Shown here piece by piece: positions 37,203-48,150 of a stretch of DNA of 64,000 nt. The stretch is from Variovorax ginsengisoli (GTDB lineage: Bacteria; Pseudomonadota; Gammaproteobacteria; Burkholderiales; Burkholderiaceae_C). Both the position numbers and the translations under genes were made by a program. Within the stretch, counting starts at the first letter, position 1; every line of letters starts with the position of its first letter. The notes beneath the pieces are model-generated. The model was not told the DNA's origin. It worked only from the letters and a program-made list of their open reading frames with translations, and did no database searches. The stretch lies in the NCBI RefSeq assembly GCF_006438845.1, contig NZ_RCZJ01000001.1:558001-622000 (forward strand). The letters are read 5' to 3'.

Positions 37203-37901
37203 TTGAAGACCCCACCCGCTGTGCCCGCGCAGCACGAGCCGCACACGCTCGACCGCGAAACATTCGGCAAGCGCCTTCGCAGCGCCCGCAAGCAGTTCGG
37301 CTGGACCTTGGTGCAATTGGCCGAACGCTCGGGCGTTTCGATCACCACCATCTCGCGCGCCGAACGCGGCCAGCTCGCGCTGGGCTACGAGAACTTCGCG
37401 GCGCTCGGTCATGCGCTGCAAATGGACATGGGCTCGATGTTCTCCGAAGCGGGCCGCAAGGCGCGGCCTTTCGCCGGCCCGGTCGTGACGCGCGATGGCG
37501 AGGGTGTGGCCTACCGCGGTGTTTCCGTGTCCTATGAATTCCTGGCGACCGAATCGGTCGGCAAGCAGATGACCCCGGCGCTCGGCAAGGTGCATGCACG
37601 CAGCATCCATCCGGAGGATTTCGTGCGTCACGCGGGCGAGGAGTTCATTCTGGTGCTGGCCGGTGCGATCGAGGTGCATTTCGACACCGGCGAAGTGGTG
37701 CGCCTGAAGCGGGGCGACTCGCTGTATTTCGACAGTCGCATCGGCCACGCCTACATGAGCGTGAGCCGCGAACTGGCTCGGGTGATCGGCATCACCAGCG
37801 AGTCGGGCAACCACTCGCATTCGGCGCACGCCGGCGGCCAGGTCGCCGCGCCCGCGCCGGTCGCAAAAGCCCCCCGTCGCGCCGTCGCGCGCAAGGCCTG
37901 A
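37203..37901 (+). CDS. XRE-family regulator with C-terminal cupin sensor
   Basis: A 232-residue transcription factor. The helix-turn-helix reads TLVQLAERSGVSITTISRAE and continues with RGQLALGYENFAALG. The C-terminal cupin has HPEDFVRHAGEEFILVLAGAIEVHFD and GDSLYFDSRIGHAY, with metal-ligand-type His and Glu residues. Proteins with this layout usually sense an amino acid or amine and control the catabolic genes beside them. It is divergent from the nine-gene operon. I choose TTG 37203 because GAAGGA lies 6 bases upstream; an upstream start would place the operator copy inside the coding region. A basic, alanine-rich C-terminal tail (about 210-232) is present. Confidence 0.88.
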   Translation: MKTPPAVPAQHEPHTLDRETFGKRLRSARKQFGWTLVQLAERSGVSITTISRAERGQLALGYENFAALGHALQMDMGSMFSEAGRKARPFAGPVVTRDGEGVAYRGVSVSYEFLATESVGKQMTPALGKVHARSIHPEDFVRHAGEEFILVLAGAIEVHFDTGEVVRLKRGDSLYFDSRIGHAYMSVSRELARVIGITSESGNHSHSAHAGGQVAAPAPVAKAPRRAVARKA

Positions 37902-37975
37902 CTCGGGTGCGAAAAGCCCTCGAAAGCGTTCCGCGAGACTCGACGCCTTCCGGCCTTGCGGCTAACCTTGAATGC

Positions 37976-38899
37976 ATGTCTGTGACTGCCCTGCGCCACG
38001 AGAACGCCGACGTCCCCGTCGATCCGGTTCCGCCACTTCCCGTCCCGCCATCGCCCGTCCCGCCCACGCCGACGCCCGAGGGCGATCCGCCGCCCGCCGA
38101 GCCGCCGGTGACTGACCCCGGCAAGCCACCGCCGGTGATCGAGCCGCCATCTGGCGACATCGTGCTCGGCCGCATGCACGCACGTCGGCTGCGCGAGGTG
38201 TACCGGTCGGCCGGCTGGCCCTGCCGCGACCCGATCGAGATCGACCTGCTGGCCGCCGGCCTGCTCGAGCGCCAGCGCGCGGCATCGGGCCACGAAACGC
38301 TGCGCGTGACCGACCGCGGCATCGCGCACATCGCCGGGTCGTTGGTGGTCAACCGTGCGGCGCTGTCGGCGCACGAGGCGCTGGTCGAGCAGGTGGCGCG
38401 CGAGATGACGCGCAACGGTCGCATCGCCTGGCGCGGGTTGAGCTTGCGTGCACGCGTGGCCGGCGCAACGGAAGGCGACCCGGCACGATGGTGCATCGCG
38501 CGCCCCGACGTGTTTTCGATTCGGAACACCAGCGTGGAGGCTTATGCGCAGCCAATCGTCCATGAGATCAAGGTGCGCCGTGCCGACCTGATGGCCGACC
38601 TGCGCAAACCCGACAAGCGCGCGGCCTACCTCGATCTCGGCGGCGAGTGCTGGTACGTGCTGGGGCGCGACGCGCGCGATCGGCCGATCGCCACGCCCGA
38701 CGAAATTCCTTCGGAATGCGGCGTACTCATGCTGGAAGCCGGGCGCCTGGTGGTGGCGCGCCCGGCCGTTCATCGGGTGCTGCCACGCATGCCTTTCGGC
38801 GTGTGGATGGCGCTGGCCAAGGCGCGGCCCGTGGGCGGGTTCGACGAACAGGCGCAGGGGTTGCTGAACGAGCTCGACGGGGCGCAAGACTCGGCTTGA
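37976..38899 (+). CDS. PD-(D/E)XK nuclease-like protein, possibly MmcB-related, with proline-rich N-terminus
   Basis: A 307-residue protein. Residues about 12-70 are a striking proline-rich low-complexity stretch (PPLPVPPSPVPPTPTPEGDPP). A winged-helix-like part follows (about 75-140, ARRLREVYRSAGWPCRD and LRVTDRGIAHI). The C-terminal half has RPDVFSIRNTS, then VHEIKVRRADLMADLRKPDKRAAYL and CWYVLG. The spacing of Asp and E-x-K fits a PD-(D/E)XK nuclease core, as in the DNA-repair protein MmcB. The role in DNA repair is inferred. ATG at 37976. It follows the XRE-cupin regulator by 74 bases but appears unrelated to it. Confidence 0.68.
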   Translation: MSVTALRHENADVPVDPVPPLPVPPSPVPPTPTPEGDPPPAEPPVTDPGKPPPVIEPPSGDIVLGRMHARRLREVYRSAGWPCRDPIEIDLLAAGLLERQRAASGHETLRVTDRGIAHIAGSLVVNRAALSAHEALVEQVAREMTRNGRIAWRGLSLRARVAGATEGDPARWCIARPDVFSIRNTSVEAYAQPIVHEIKVRRADLMADLRKPDKRAAYLDLGGECWYVLGRDARDRPIATPDEIPSECGVLMLEAGRLVVARPAVHRVLPRMPFGVWMALAKARPVGGFDEQAQGLLNELDGAQDSA

Positions 38900-38952
38900 A
38901 CCCGTCGCGTCGCGCAGTCGCGCGCCGCTTGTCAGGTCCCATTAAAAAAGGG

Positions 38953-38980
38953 TTGCAACGATTGTGGCGAAATGTAAACT
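38953..38980 (+). promoter_or_regulatory. Sigma-70-type promoter
   Basis: TTGCAA (38953-38958), a 16-base spacer and TAAACT (38975-38980) form a recognisable promoter. An A-run just upstream (TTAAAAAAGG) could act as an UP element. It precedes the small gene at 39046. The motifs are seen, activity is inferred. Confidence 0.55.
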
Positions 38981-39045
38981 TCGCCTCCCGTCAAGGCCGC
39001 TGGAGCGGCACCGGCACCGCCTTTGCCGCCAGGAGAGCCGTCCCC

Positions 39046-39408
39046 ATGCAGCCCGTTCTCGAGTTCGTTCGGCGCCACGAGCGCTCCTACACATACAGCA
39101 TCCGCGCACCGCAGACGAGCGACACCATCCCCGTGGCCTGCTACGTCGATCGGGGGCTCACCTCTCTGGCGGACTGCGTCTTCGACGCTGCGCAAGCCTT
39201 GAGCATCAATTTCCCGAAGGTCTACATCCGTTACCAGGGACAGTGCATGGGCGAGATGGACGTTCGGCGCCTGGCCTTGTGCTCGGAGTCGTTCGCGCGC
39301 GAGATGATGAACGAACATCACCGCCGCTGCGCAGCCCAGGGGCTCGAGACTGAAGCAGCTGCGACGCGCTTTGTCGAAAGCCGACGTGGAACCGCGATCG
39401 TTGCTTGA
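39046..39408 (+). CDS. Small uncharacterised protein
   Basis: A 120-residue protein of unknown function. It begins MQPVLEFVRRHERSYTYSIRAP and has five cysteines (YVDRG preceded by AC, DCVFDA, GQCMGEM, LALCSES and RRCAAQG), which is notable for its size. The pattern is mixed alpha/beta with a central strand region YIRYQGQ. No signal peptide or metal motif that I recognise. AGGAGA lies about 9 bases upstream of ATG 39046, and a fair sigma-70 promoter is upstream, so a real, separately expressed gene is likely. Confidence 0.68.
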   Translation: MQPVLEFVRRHERSYTYSIRAPQTSDTIPVACYVDRGLTSLADCVFDAAQALSINFPKVYIRYQGQCMGEMDVRRLALCSESFAREMMNEHHRRCAAQGLETEAAATRFVESRRGTAIVA

Positions 39409-39608
39409 CGAAGGCGGCAGCACGGCAAGTAGATTTGCTTGCCGATTCGGCTCATGTCGCCGCCGCGCTTCGCGTTGAATGCTCGCTGACACCAAGTGAG
39501 GCGTGAGGAGCGGGTCGTGCAAGAGGCGCCACGAACCCACCGTGTTCCACCGCTCGTCGGATTCCGTTTTCGCGTTGAGCGGCGGCCATATACTTCCGCA
39601 CCAGTAAG

Positions 39609-39626
39609 ACAAATGGTTTCATTTGT
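39609..39626. promoter_or_regulatory. Perfect inverted repeat upstream of an acyltransferase
   Basis: ACAAATG-GTTT-CATTTGT is a perfect 7-base inverted repeat ending 25 bases before the ATG of the acyltransferase. It could be an operator or a short RNA hairpin in the leader. The symmetry is visible; the regulator is not identified. Confidence 0.4.
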
Positions 39627-39651
39627 ACTGTGTTTGTGACGAAGGTGGCGC

Positions 39652-40755
39652 ATGAAAAGCACTCGGACCATCGATGGTGATACCAGCTTGGTGCTTGATA
39701 GCCTGCGATTGGGCGCGGCGTTGGTCGTGCTGCTCTGGCACGCAAAAGACATGTGGTTTCCGGAGAAGATATTTCCGGCCGATCAACCTGGCGATCCGTC
39801 ACACACCGCGGTTGTGGTGTTCTTCGTGCTGTCGGGCTTCGTCATCGCGTTCACCACGGACACCCGGCAGCCGACACTGCCCGAATACATGCAGGCACGC
39901 CTCGCTCGGCTTTGCTCGATGTGCGTTCCGGCACTGCTCCTCACGGCCGTCGCTGAATTCGCGGTGCGTGCGAATGCCGATCCGGAGCTGATGGCGGCCT
40001 ATGTTCGCGGCGCATTCGGGCCGCGCTACCTGATCACTGGAGCGTTCATGAACGAGGCGTGGACGATGTCGGCTGCGCCGCCGTCGAACGCCGCCTTGTG
40101 GTCGTTGAGCTTCGAGTTCTGGTATTACGTGATATTTGGGCTTTGGTTCTGCACCGGGCGGGGCTGGAAATCCTGGCTCCTCGCGACCGGAGCCTGTCTG
40201 GTGGCAGGCCCAAAGATCGTCTTGATGATGCCGGTCTGGCTGATGGGTTGCGCCGCCTACTGGCTCCCCCGTCCGCAGACAAGCCGGCGCTGGGCATGGA
40301 TCGGCGTGCTGCTGGCGTTACTCGCGGCAGTCTGGGCCATCGAAGTCATCAGGCCCTGGCCCTTCTACATCGGCGCCGCGCCCTTTTATTTCGCCAACCA
40401 GTTCGCCACCGACTGGGCGGCCGCCATCTTCGTCGCCGCAGGTTTGTGGCTCGTGCCCCCCTCGCAGTTGCGCAGCGCGCTGGCTCTGCCCAGCGCCTTG
40501 GTCGGCCGCGTCCGTGCCGCCGCCGATCTGACCTTCCCGATCTACGTGCTGCACTTCCCGCTGCTGGTGCTGTGGCGTGCGCTGGTCGGCACGCGCATCG
40601 GAAATTCAGCGCAGTACGCGTTGGCAGTGAGCGTGGTGCTGCTGATCTCTTGCGCGCTGGGGGTGCTTCTCGAGCGTCAGCGGTCGCGCTGGTCGCAACT
40701 GTTCAGGTGGCTTGGAAAAAGGTCGGCGAGGATCGGTCGACCGACCTCACTTTGA
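39652..40755 (+). CDS. Acyltransferase 3 (OafA/OatA-like) membrane protein
   Basis: A 367-residue integral membrane acyltransferase with about ten spans. The N-terminal signature is LDSLRLGAALVVLLWHAKD (catalytic-type His near residue 30), followed by HTAVVVFFVLSGFVIAFTT and the WSLSFEFWYYVIFG helix (key residues S-F-E-x-x-x-Y). Near the C-terminus there is FPIYVLHFPLLV. The family O-acylates sugars of lipopolysaccharide, exopolysaccharide or small molecules at the inner membrane. No glycosyltransferase cluster is adjacent, so the acceptor is unknown. ATG at 39652. The stop overlaps a perfect hairpin. Confidence 0.9.
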   Translation: MKSTRTIDGDTSLVLDSLRLGAALVVLLWHAKDMWFPEKIFPADQPGDPSHTAVVVFFVLSGFVIAFTTDTRQPTLPEYMQARLARLCSMCVPALLLTAVAEFAVRANADPELMAAYVRGAFGPRYLITGAFMNEAWTMSAAPPSNAALWSLSFEFWYYVIFGLWFCTGRGWKSWLLATGACLVAGPKIVLMMPVWLMGCAAYWLPRPQTSRRWAWIGVLLALLAAVWAIEVIRPWPFYIGAAPFYFANQFATDWAAAIFVAAGLWLVPPSQLRSALALPSALVGRVRAAADLTFPIYVLHFPLLVLWRALVGTRIGNSAQYALAVSVVLLISCALGVLLERQRSRWSQLFRWLGKRSARIGRPTSL

Positions 40756-40768
40756 AGTCGCTTCAAAG
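40750..40768. repeat. Short perfect hairpin at the 3' end of the acyltransferase gene
   Basis: CTTTGAAG-TCG-CTTCAAAG is a perfect 8-base inverted repeat overlapping the acyltransferase stop codon. It sits between that gene and the convergent tRNA. There is no T-run on either side, so it is at best a weak or protein-dependent terminator. Confidence 0.4.
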
Positions 40769-40792
40769 TACAGACCGATGGTCTTGAAGATC

Positions 40793-40866
40793 TGGAGCGG
40801 GTGAAGGGAATCGAACCCTCGTATGAAGCTTGGGAAGCTGCCGTTCTGCCATTGAACTACACCCGC
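40793..40866 (-). tRNA. tRNA-Gly, anticodon CCC, CCA encoded
   Basis: Read on the minus strand: acceptor GCGGGTG pairs with CACCCGC; the D arm is GTTC...GAAC; the anticodon loop is TTCCCAA, giving anticodon CCC. The T arm has GTTCGATTC with 5-pair stem, discriminator T, and an encoded CCA end (40793-40795). The anticodon stem GCAGC/GCTTC has one C-T mismatch. It reads GGG glycine codons. The 5' end is only 13 bases beyond the stop codon of the sensor kinase on the same strand, so the two may share a transcript. Confidence 0.95.
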
Positions 40867-40879
40867 AGCGCCGCGGATT

Positions 40880-43177
40880 CTAACGTCTGGCGAGGGTCCG
40901 AATCCGCTCGAAGTCCAGGTCGTTCAGCGCTTCGCGCACCGCGTCGAGAAAGACACCGCAATGCGGATGTCTATCCTCCATGGCATGCAGCCACGACTCG
41001 ATGTCGCTCCATCCGCCGTCTTCGGCATAACGCATCAATGCATGCAAGGCCTCTGCAGGTGGGCGCTGGAGTGTTTGCGGTGCCGGCCGTTCTGCGAGGT
41101 GCGCGGGTGCACCGTCTGTCGCTGTTGCAGGGGACCCGTCGGCTGGTGGGTCCACCGGCGCCGAAGTTTCGGCCACCTGCAGGTCGAAGACGAAGCGGCT
41201 GCCGCGGCCCGGCCGGCTGGCGAAGCGCAGCGTGCCGCCCATGTGGCCGACGATGCGTCGCGCGATGAACAGGCCGAGCCCGAGTCCGCCGCCGATGGGC
41301 TGCGCGCGCTTGAAGCCTTCGAGGATGCGCGCCTGCTGTTGGGCCTCGATGCCGCTGCCGGTGTCGGAAACCTTGAAGAACAGCCGCACGCCCGCCGCGT
41401 TGCGACTCGCCAGCACGGTCAGGCCGATGCGGCCGTCACGGGTGAATTTCGCCGCGTTCGACAGCAGGTTCAGCAGCACCTGCTGCAGGCGCTTGCCGTC
41501 GAGCATCACCCACTCCGGAAGACTGGGGCTGCGTCGATAGACGAAGCGGTTGTGCTGCTGCTGAGCGAGCGTGACGGCGTGCAGTTCGATGTCCTCCAGC
41601 AGGCTGGGCAGGTGCAGCGGGGCGGGGGTCACGCTCAGCAGATGCAGTTCGGAGCGCGCGTATTCCAGCAATTCTTCGATCAGCGTGAGTTGGTAGTCGG
41701 CGCTGCGTTCGATCACCCGCGCCTGGCGTGCCTGGGCCGGTGCGACGCCCTGCGCCAGCAGGCGTGCATAGCCGACGATGGTGGCCAGCGGCGCCCGAAG
41801 GTCGTGGCCGATGTAGGCCATGATCCGCGTCTGCTTGAGCTTCGCGTGCTCCGACTGCGCCAGTGCGCGGTGCAGTTCCTGCGTGCGCTCCGCCACCTGC
41901 TGCGCGAGCTGGCGCGCATGTTCGGCCTGCAGCTCGATCAGCTGGGCCTGAGCGGTTTGGCGCGACATCGCCAGCCGATGCGCCCAGACGGCCAGCACCA
42001 CCAAGGCGAAGACGGCGCTGCTGAACCACACCGCATAGCGCTGCACGCCGGGCAGCAGCGGGGGCAGCGCGCCAACGAGATCGAGCGTGCGCAGGCCCAC
42101 ACCCGTCAACGCGATCGCCAGCGCCGACAGCACCACCCAGCCGCCGAAGCCGGAGCGCAGCACGAAGCGCATGCCCGCCACCAGCAGGCTGCCGATGACC
42201 AGCGGAACCGTGATGTTGCTGATCTGCACGAAGACGAAGTAGTCGCCCCACAACATGCCCAGTACCACCAAGAGTTGCGCACCGGCCAGGCCGATGAAGA
42301 AGCCGATGCCAGGTGGCCGCGCTCCGGACTGCCGTGCCACGCTGTACAGGTAGCGCACCAGGAGCACGGCGCCGAAACCACCCAGAACGCCGGCGGCTTT
42401 GCCCGCCCACACGGTGCTTTCAGGCCAGAGATGGAGCTTCGCCAGGCCGCGGTAACTCGTTTCGTACAAGGCGAGGAGCAGGAAGCCGCCGCTTTGCCAG
42501 CCCATCATGGAACTGCGCGTGAACACGCCGATGACCAGCGAGTAGGCGGCGAGCATCAAAAGGCCACCGACCAGCATCCCGTCGACCAGCGCTGCGCGGG
42601 TGACCAGGTCCGACCGCACATCCTCGCGCAGCAACAAGGCGCGCAGTTGCATCGCGCTGCTGCCTGCCACGCGCACGAGCACTTCGGCCTGCTCGGCAGG
42701 CGCAAGGTCCAGCGCCAGCGTGGGCAGACGCTGCGGCATTGCCTGTGCGCTGAGCGGCCGCTGTGTGCCTGCGCGCGCGAGCGACCACGGGGCCGTGTCG
42801 GCGCTGCGTCGGTAGAAGTCGACCTGCTGCAAGCGAGGCGAGGAGAAGCTCATCCGCATCGGCTGCAGGGTCGCGGTGTCGTTGCGGACCCGCAATCGCA
42901 GCCAGAACGCCGAGCGCGAAAAGCCGCGCTCCAGGCTGGATTCGTTGGCCGCGACGAAACCCACGCGTGCGTCTAGCGCGCCCACGGCAGGCTCGGGCAG
43001 CGCGGCGACCTGTTCGTGCGTGCGAGAGCCGCTCTGATCTTCGAAGATTTGCAGAGAGGGCGCGAGCACCAGCGCCTGCGCCGCATCGCCTGTCAGGCGA
43101 AGCACCTGTGCATGCGCCGCGTGGAGCAGCAGCAATGCCGCCCACAGCAGAAGCAGGGCGCAGCGCAGGATCCTCAC
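40880..43177 (-). CDS. Sensor histidine kinase with 7TMR-DISM sensor
   Basis: A 765-residue membrane kinase. After a signal-like start (LLLLWAALLLLHAAHAQ) comes a periplasmic 7TMR-DISM extracellular domain (about 25-180), with FSRSAFWLRLRVRNDT. Seven membrane spans follow (about 190-400), then a coiled coil, HisKA with the phospho-His in IGHDLRAPLA (His458), and HATPase_c (NLLSNAAKFT, DTGSGIE, GLGLGLFIARR). The last about 65 residues form a helical extension of unknown role. The start is GTG 43177, overlapping the regulator stop by 4 bases (GTGA), so the two are coupled. It likely senses a carbohydrate-like ligand by family analogy. Confidence 0.92.
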   Translation of the reverse strand: MRILRCALLLLWAALLLLHAAHAQVLRLTGDAAQALVLAPSLQIFEDQSGSRTHEQVAALPEPAVGALDARVGFVAANESSLERGFSRSAFWLRLRVRNDTATLQPMRMSFSSPRLQQVDFYRRSADTAPWSLARAGTQRPLSAQAMPQRLPTLALDLAPAEQAEVLVRVAGSSAMQLRALLLREDVRSDLVTRAALVDGMLVGGLLMLAAYSLVIGVFTRSSMMGWQSGGFLLLALYETSYRGLAKLHLWPESTVWAGKAAGVLGGFGAVLLVRYLYSVARQSGARPPGIGFFIGLAGAQLLVVLGMLWGDYFVFVQISNITVPLVIGSLLVAGMRFVLRSGFGGWVVLSALAIALTGVGLRTLDLVGALPPLLPGVQRYAVWFSSAVFALVVLAVWAHRLAMSRQTAQAQLIELQAEHARQLAQQVAERTQELHRALAQSEHAKLKQTRIMAYIGHDLRAPLATIVGYARLLAQGVAPAQARQARVIERSADYQLTLIEELLEYARSELHLLSVTPAPLHLPSLLEDIELHAVTLAQQQHNRFVYRRSPSLPEWVMLDGKRLQQVLLNLLSNAAKFTRDGRIGLTVLASRNAAGVRLFFKVSDTGSGIEAQQQARILEGFKRAQPIGGGLGLGLFIARRIVGHMGGTLRFASRPGRGSRFVFDLQVAETSAPVDPPADGSPATATDGAPAHLAERPAPQTLQRPPAEALHALMRYAEDGGWSDIESWLHAMEDRHPHCGVFLDAVREALNDLDFERIRTLARR

Positions 43178-43983
43178 GGTGACAGTGGCTGTGGCGGCTT
43201 GAGGAACCGACTGCGGTAGCTGGTCGGTGCCACGGCAAAGCGGGCGCGGAAGGCCGTTGCGAAGTTGGCGGCGCTGGAAAACCCCGTTTCGTTCGCGATG
43301 TCGGTCACCGGCAGGGAGGTTTCGGCCAGCAGCCTCTGCGCCAGCCGCAGTCGTTCTTCGCGCACGAATTCGAACACCGACACGCCCTTGATCTCGCGGA
43401 AGGCGCGCGTCAGTCGCTTCTCGTGCGTGCCGATGTGGTGCGCGATCTCCGGAAGGCTGGGCACGCGCGACAGCCGGTCGCAGAGAAAGACCGTGGCCGC
43501 CTGCACCAGCACCTGGTCTGCCCGTGAATGCGCCGGCAGCGCTTCGCCCGGGCGCGGCGTGAGCCCGGTAGACATCGCAGAACCATGGCCTGCGAGCTTC
43601 AGGTGGATACGAACGCGTGCCAGCACTTCGCTGGGCTCGAACGGCTTGACGACATAGTCGACCGCGCCCTCGCTGAGCCCGGTAAGGCGTTCCTCCAGAC
43701 TGTTCGACGCCGTCACGAAAATCACCGGGATGCCTGCAGTCGCCGGGTCCGCCTTGAGCAGGCGGCAAGCGGCGAAGCCGTCTGTGTCACCCATCCGGAC
43801 GTCCATCAGGATCAGCTGCGGCAGACGGGCCAGCGCACGCCGGTAGCCCTCCAGGCCGCTGAAAGCCACGCTCAATTGGTATCCGGCCTGGCGCAGCACC
43901 TCAAGCAGCAACTTGAGTTCTTCCACGTTGTCGTCGACCACCAGAATGTGGGCGCGTCGAAGGGCGGAGAAGCGATGAGGCAT
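43174..43983 (-). CDS. Response regulator with receiver and AraC-type DNA-binding domain
   Basis: A 269-residue regulator. The receiver starts HILVVDDNVEELK, has the phospho-acceptor Asp61 in LILMDVRMGD, Thr/Ser in VTASNSLEE and Lys in VVKPFEPSE. After a linker, the AraC-type double helix-turn-helix (about 175-265) contains LPEIAHHIGTHEKRLTRAFR and VTDIANETGFSSAANF. The kinase gene downstream overlaps by 4 bases and is its clear partner. Phosphorylation would control DNA binding at target promoters, which are unknown. ATG 43983. A 222-base gap separates it from the divergent gene at 44206, which may be a target. Confidence 0.93.
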   Translation of the reverse strand: MPHRFSALRRAHILVVDDNVEELKLLLEVLRQAGYQLSVAFSGLEGYRRALARLPQLILMDVRMGDTDGFAACRLLKADPATAGIPVIFVTASNSLEERLTGLSEGAVDYVVKPFEPSEVLARVRIHLKLAGHGSAMSTGLTPRPGEALPAHSRADQVLVQAATVFLCDRLSRVPSLPEIAHHIGTHEKRLTRAFREIKGVSVFEFVREERLRLAQRLLAETSLPVTDIANETGFSSAANFATAFRARFAVAPTSYRSRFLKPPQPLSP

Positions 43984-44205
43984 GCTAGGTAACAATACAG
44001 TGACAAATATGAACTCTTGCACACATTGCAGCGCTTTGGCCCGGCCCGCGCTCTGAATCAAACCGATCGTCGCCCTTCGCAAAGGTTACACACGGTAGCA
44101 TCCTGACAATCGAGCGTCGGCTCAATGGCGATTCAGGAGCCATGAGCAGGAAACCGTCGGCATGTGCCGCATCGCATTTTCAGCATGCCCAGGAACGGAG
44201 TAGCA

Positions 44206-44631
44206 ATGAATTCGAGGGAACGTGAAGCCCTGCTGATCGACGACGCTTCCAAGGCGGTCAAGGCCGCAATGCAGTCGTTCGACGGCACGTTCGGTGAAGT
44301 GCCGTTCTGCAAGTCGACCGATTTCGGCATGTTGTCGGCCGACGAGCAGGTTGGCGTCCACCAAACCGAAATGGCCCACTACCGCGACAGGCCCGACGTC
44401 TCGGCGGTGCATTTCTGCCTGACTTCCGCGCAGGCGCTGCTCGAAATCAGCCAGACCCTGCTGCGTCAGGCGAACCAGCTCACGCCGTTGGAGCAGGAGC
44501 GCAGCTGGAAGCGCCTGGCGGAAGATGCCAAGGTGGCCGGGCGCTCCGCCTACCGCGCCGTGCTCATCCTGTCAGACCCGAGCGTGGCGCGGATGGCCGC
44601 CAGCGACCGCGCGCGCGCGGCCAACGCATGA
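44206..44631 (+). CDS. Uncharacterised helical protein (first of an overlapping pair)
   Basis: A 141-residue cytoplasmic protein that I do not recognise. It has an acidic/basic N-terminal helix (MNSREREALLIDDASKAVK), then FDGTFGEVPFCKSTDFGML, a segment QVGVHQTEMAHYRDRPDVSAVHFC, and a long C-terminal helix pair. CGGAG lies 6-10 bases before ATG 44206. Its stop overlaps the start of the next gene (ATGA), so they are co-translated and probably functionally linked. It is divergent from the response regulator. Confidence 0.65.
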   Translation: MNSREREALLIDDASKAVKAAMQSFDGTFGEVPFCKSTDFGMLSADEQVGVHQTEMAHYRDRPDVSAVHFCLTSAQALLEISQTLLRQANQLTPLEQERSWKRLAEDAKVAGRSAYRAVLILSDPSVARMAASDRARAANA

Positions 44632-45182
44632 TCGGCCGCGTGCTCAACTTGCTGCGCGGCGAAGCCAAACCCGCACTGCGTCCGCCAGGCACCGCCGTGG
44701 CGCCGCCGACCTTTCCGCCGCAGGCCGTGCGCGCCGTGCCGTCACCCGCGCCGGCTGTCGGCGCTGCTGCTGCGCCTGCGCCCGCATCGAACGTGTCGCC
44801 GATGGACCGCGAATGGCCGCGCAAGATCACCGATCCGAACGACCCGCAGGTGGCACAGCAGATTCAGCGGCGCGAGGAAGTGCTGGCGCAGTCGAGTTAC
44901 TTCAAGCACTGGAAGGCCATCAAGGCCGAGGGCATCAGCGCTTCGCAGTTCATCGAATTCCTTCAGCCCTTTGCCGACCTCGATGGCATCAGCGTGTCCT
45001 ACGTCTACAGCGACGCGGACGGCAACGAGCGCATCTACAACCACCGCAAGGAGGGTTCGTTCGAGAACCCACTGTCGATGGCGATCAAGGAAAAGAAGAT
45101 CTCCAAGGACGAGGCGCTGAACCTCGCACTCAATGAAGAAGGCCGGGTCTGGATCGAGAGCAACTTCATGGAGTTGAAGTAG
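44628..45182 (+). CDS. Uncharacterised protein (second of an overlapping pair)
   Basis: A 184-residue protein of unknown function. The N-terminal third is Pro/Ala-rich and likely disordered (PPGTAVAPPTFPPQAVRAVP). The folded part begins near residue 60 with MDREWPRKITDPNDPQVAQQ, continues with SSYFKHWKAIKAEGISAS and FLQPFADLDGISVSYVYSD, and ends with an acidic/basic helix and VWIESNFMELK. No signal peptide. It overlaps the gene before it by 4 bases. Codon use matches the genome, so both are likely real. A 254-base gap then precedes alaS. Confidence 0.65.
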   Translation: MIGRVLNLLRGEAKPALRPPGTAVAPPTFPPQAVRAVPSPAPAVGAAAAPAPASNVSPMDREWPRKITDPNDPQVAQQIQRREEVLAQSSYFKHWKAIKAEGISASQFIEFLQPFADLDGISVSYVYSDADGNERIYNHRKEGSFENPLSMAIKEKKISKDEALNLALNEEGRVWIESNFMELK

Positions 45183-45354
45183 GGCTTGCGTTTCGCCTGC
45201 CATCGCGGCGTGGCGCGCCTTGTCGATGATTCAGGCGGGCGGCTGCATGCGGCAGTCGACGACCGCCTTCGACCGCCTGCAAAGAGCCGGCGACGTGGCC
45301 ATTGGCTCGGCGCGTGTCCGCTGCCTTGGCACCGCCGTGCGACGGCCCGAAACC

Positions 45355-45360
45355 TATAAT
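45355..45360 (+). promoter_or_regulatory. Consensus -10 element upstream of alaS
   Basis: A perfect TATAAT lies 77 bases before the alaS ATG. A candidate -35, TTGGCA (45326-45331), is 23 bases upstream, which is too far for an ideal promoter, so the -35 is uncertain or weak. Confidence 0.45.
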
Positions 45361-45436
45361 CGATAGGCCAATCAAATCAAGCAGTTAGCGGGTGCATCGT
45401 TCCGCTGTGCGAGCCTTTGCGAGCCGTTTTCATCCC

Positions 45437-48061
<2,625 letters not shown>

Positions 48062-48150
48062 GCATGTCGCGGTCCCGATGACCACGCGGTTCCTGCGCAG
48101 TCGGCACGAGGCGCCGACGCGTCACGTCGGAGCCGGCTAAAGTTCGCGCC

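Noticed and set aside
45326-45360. A complete sigma-70 promoter for alaS using TTGGCA and TATAAT
   Set aside because: The spacing of 23 bases is too long for a normal promoter, so only the -10 is listed.
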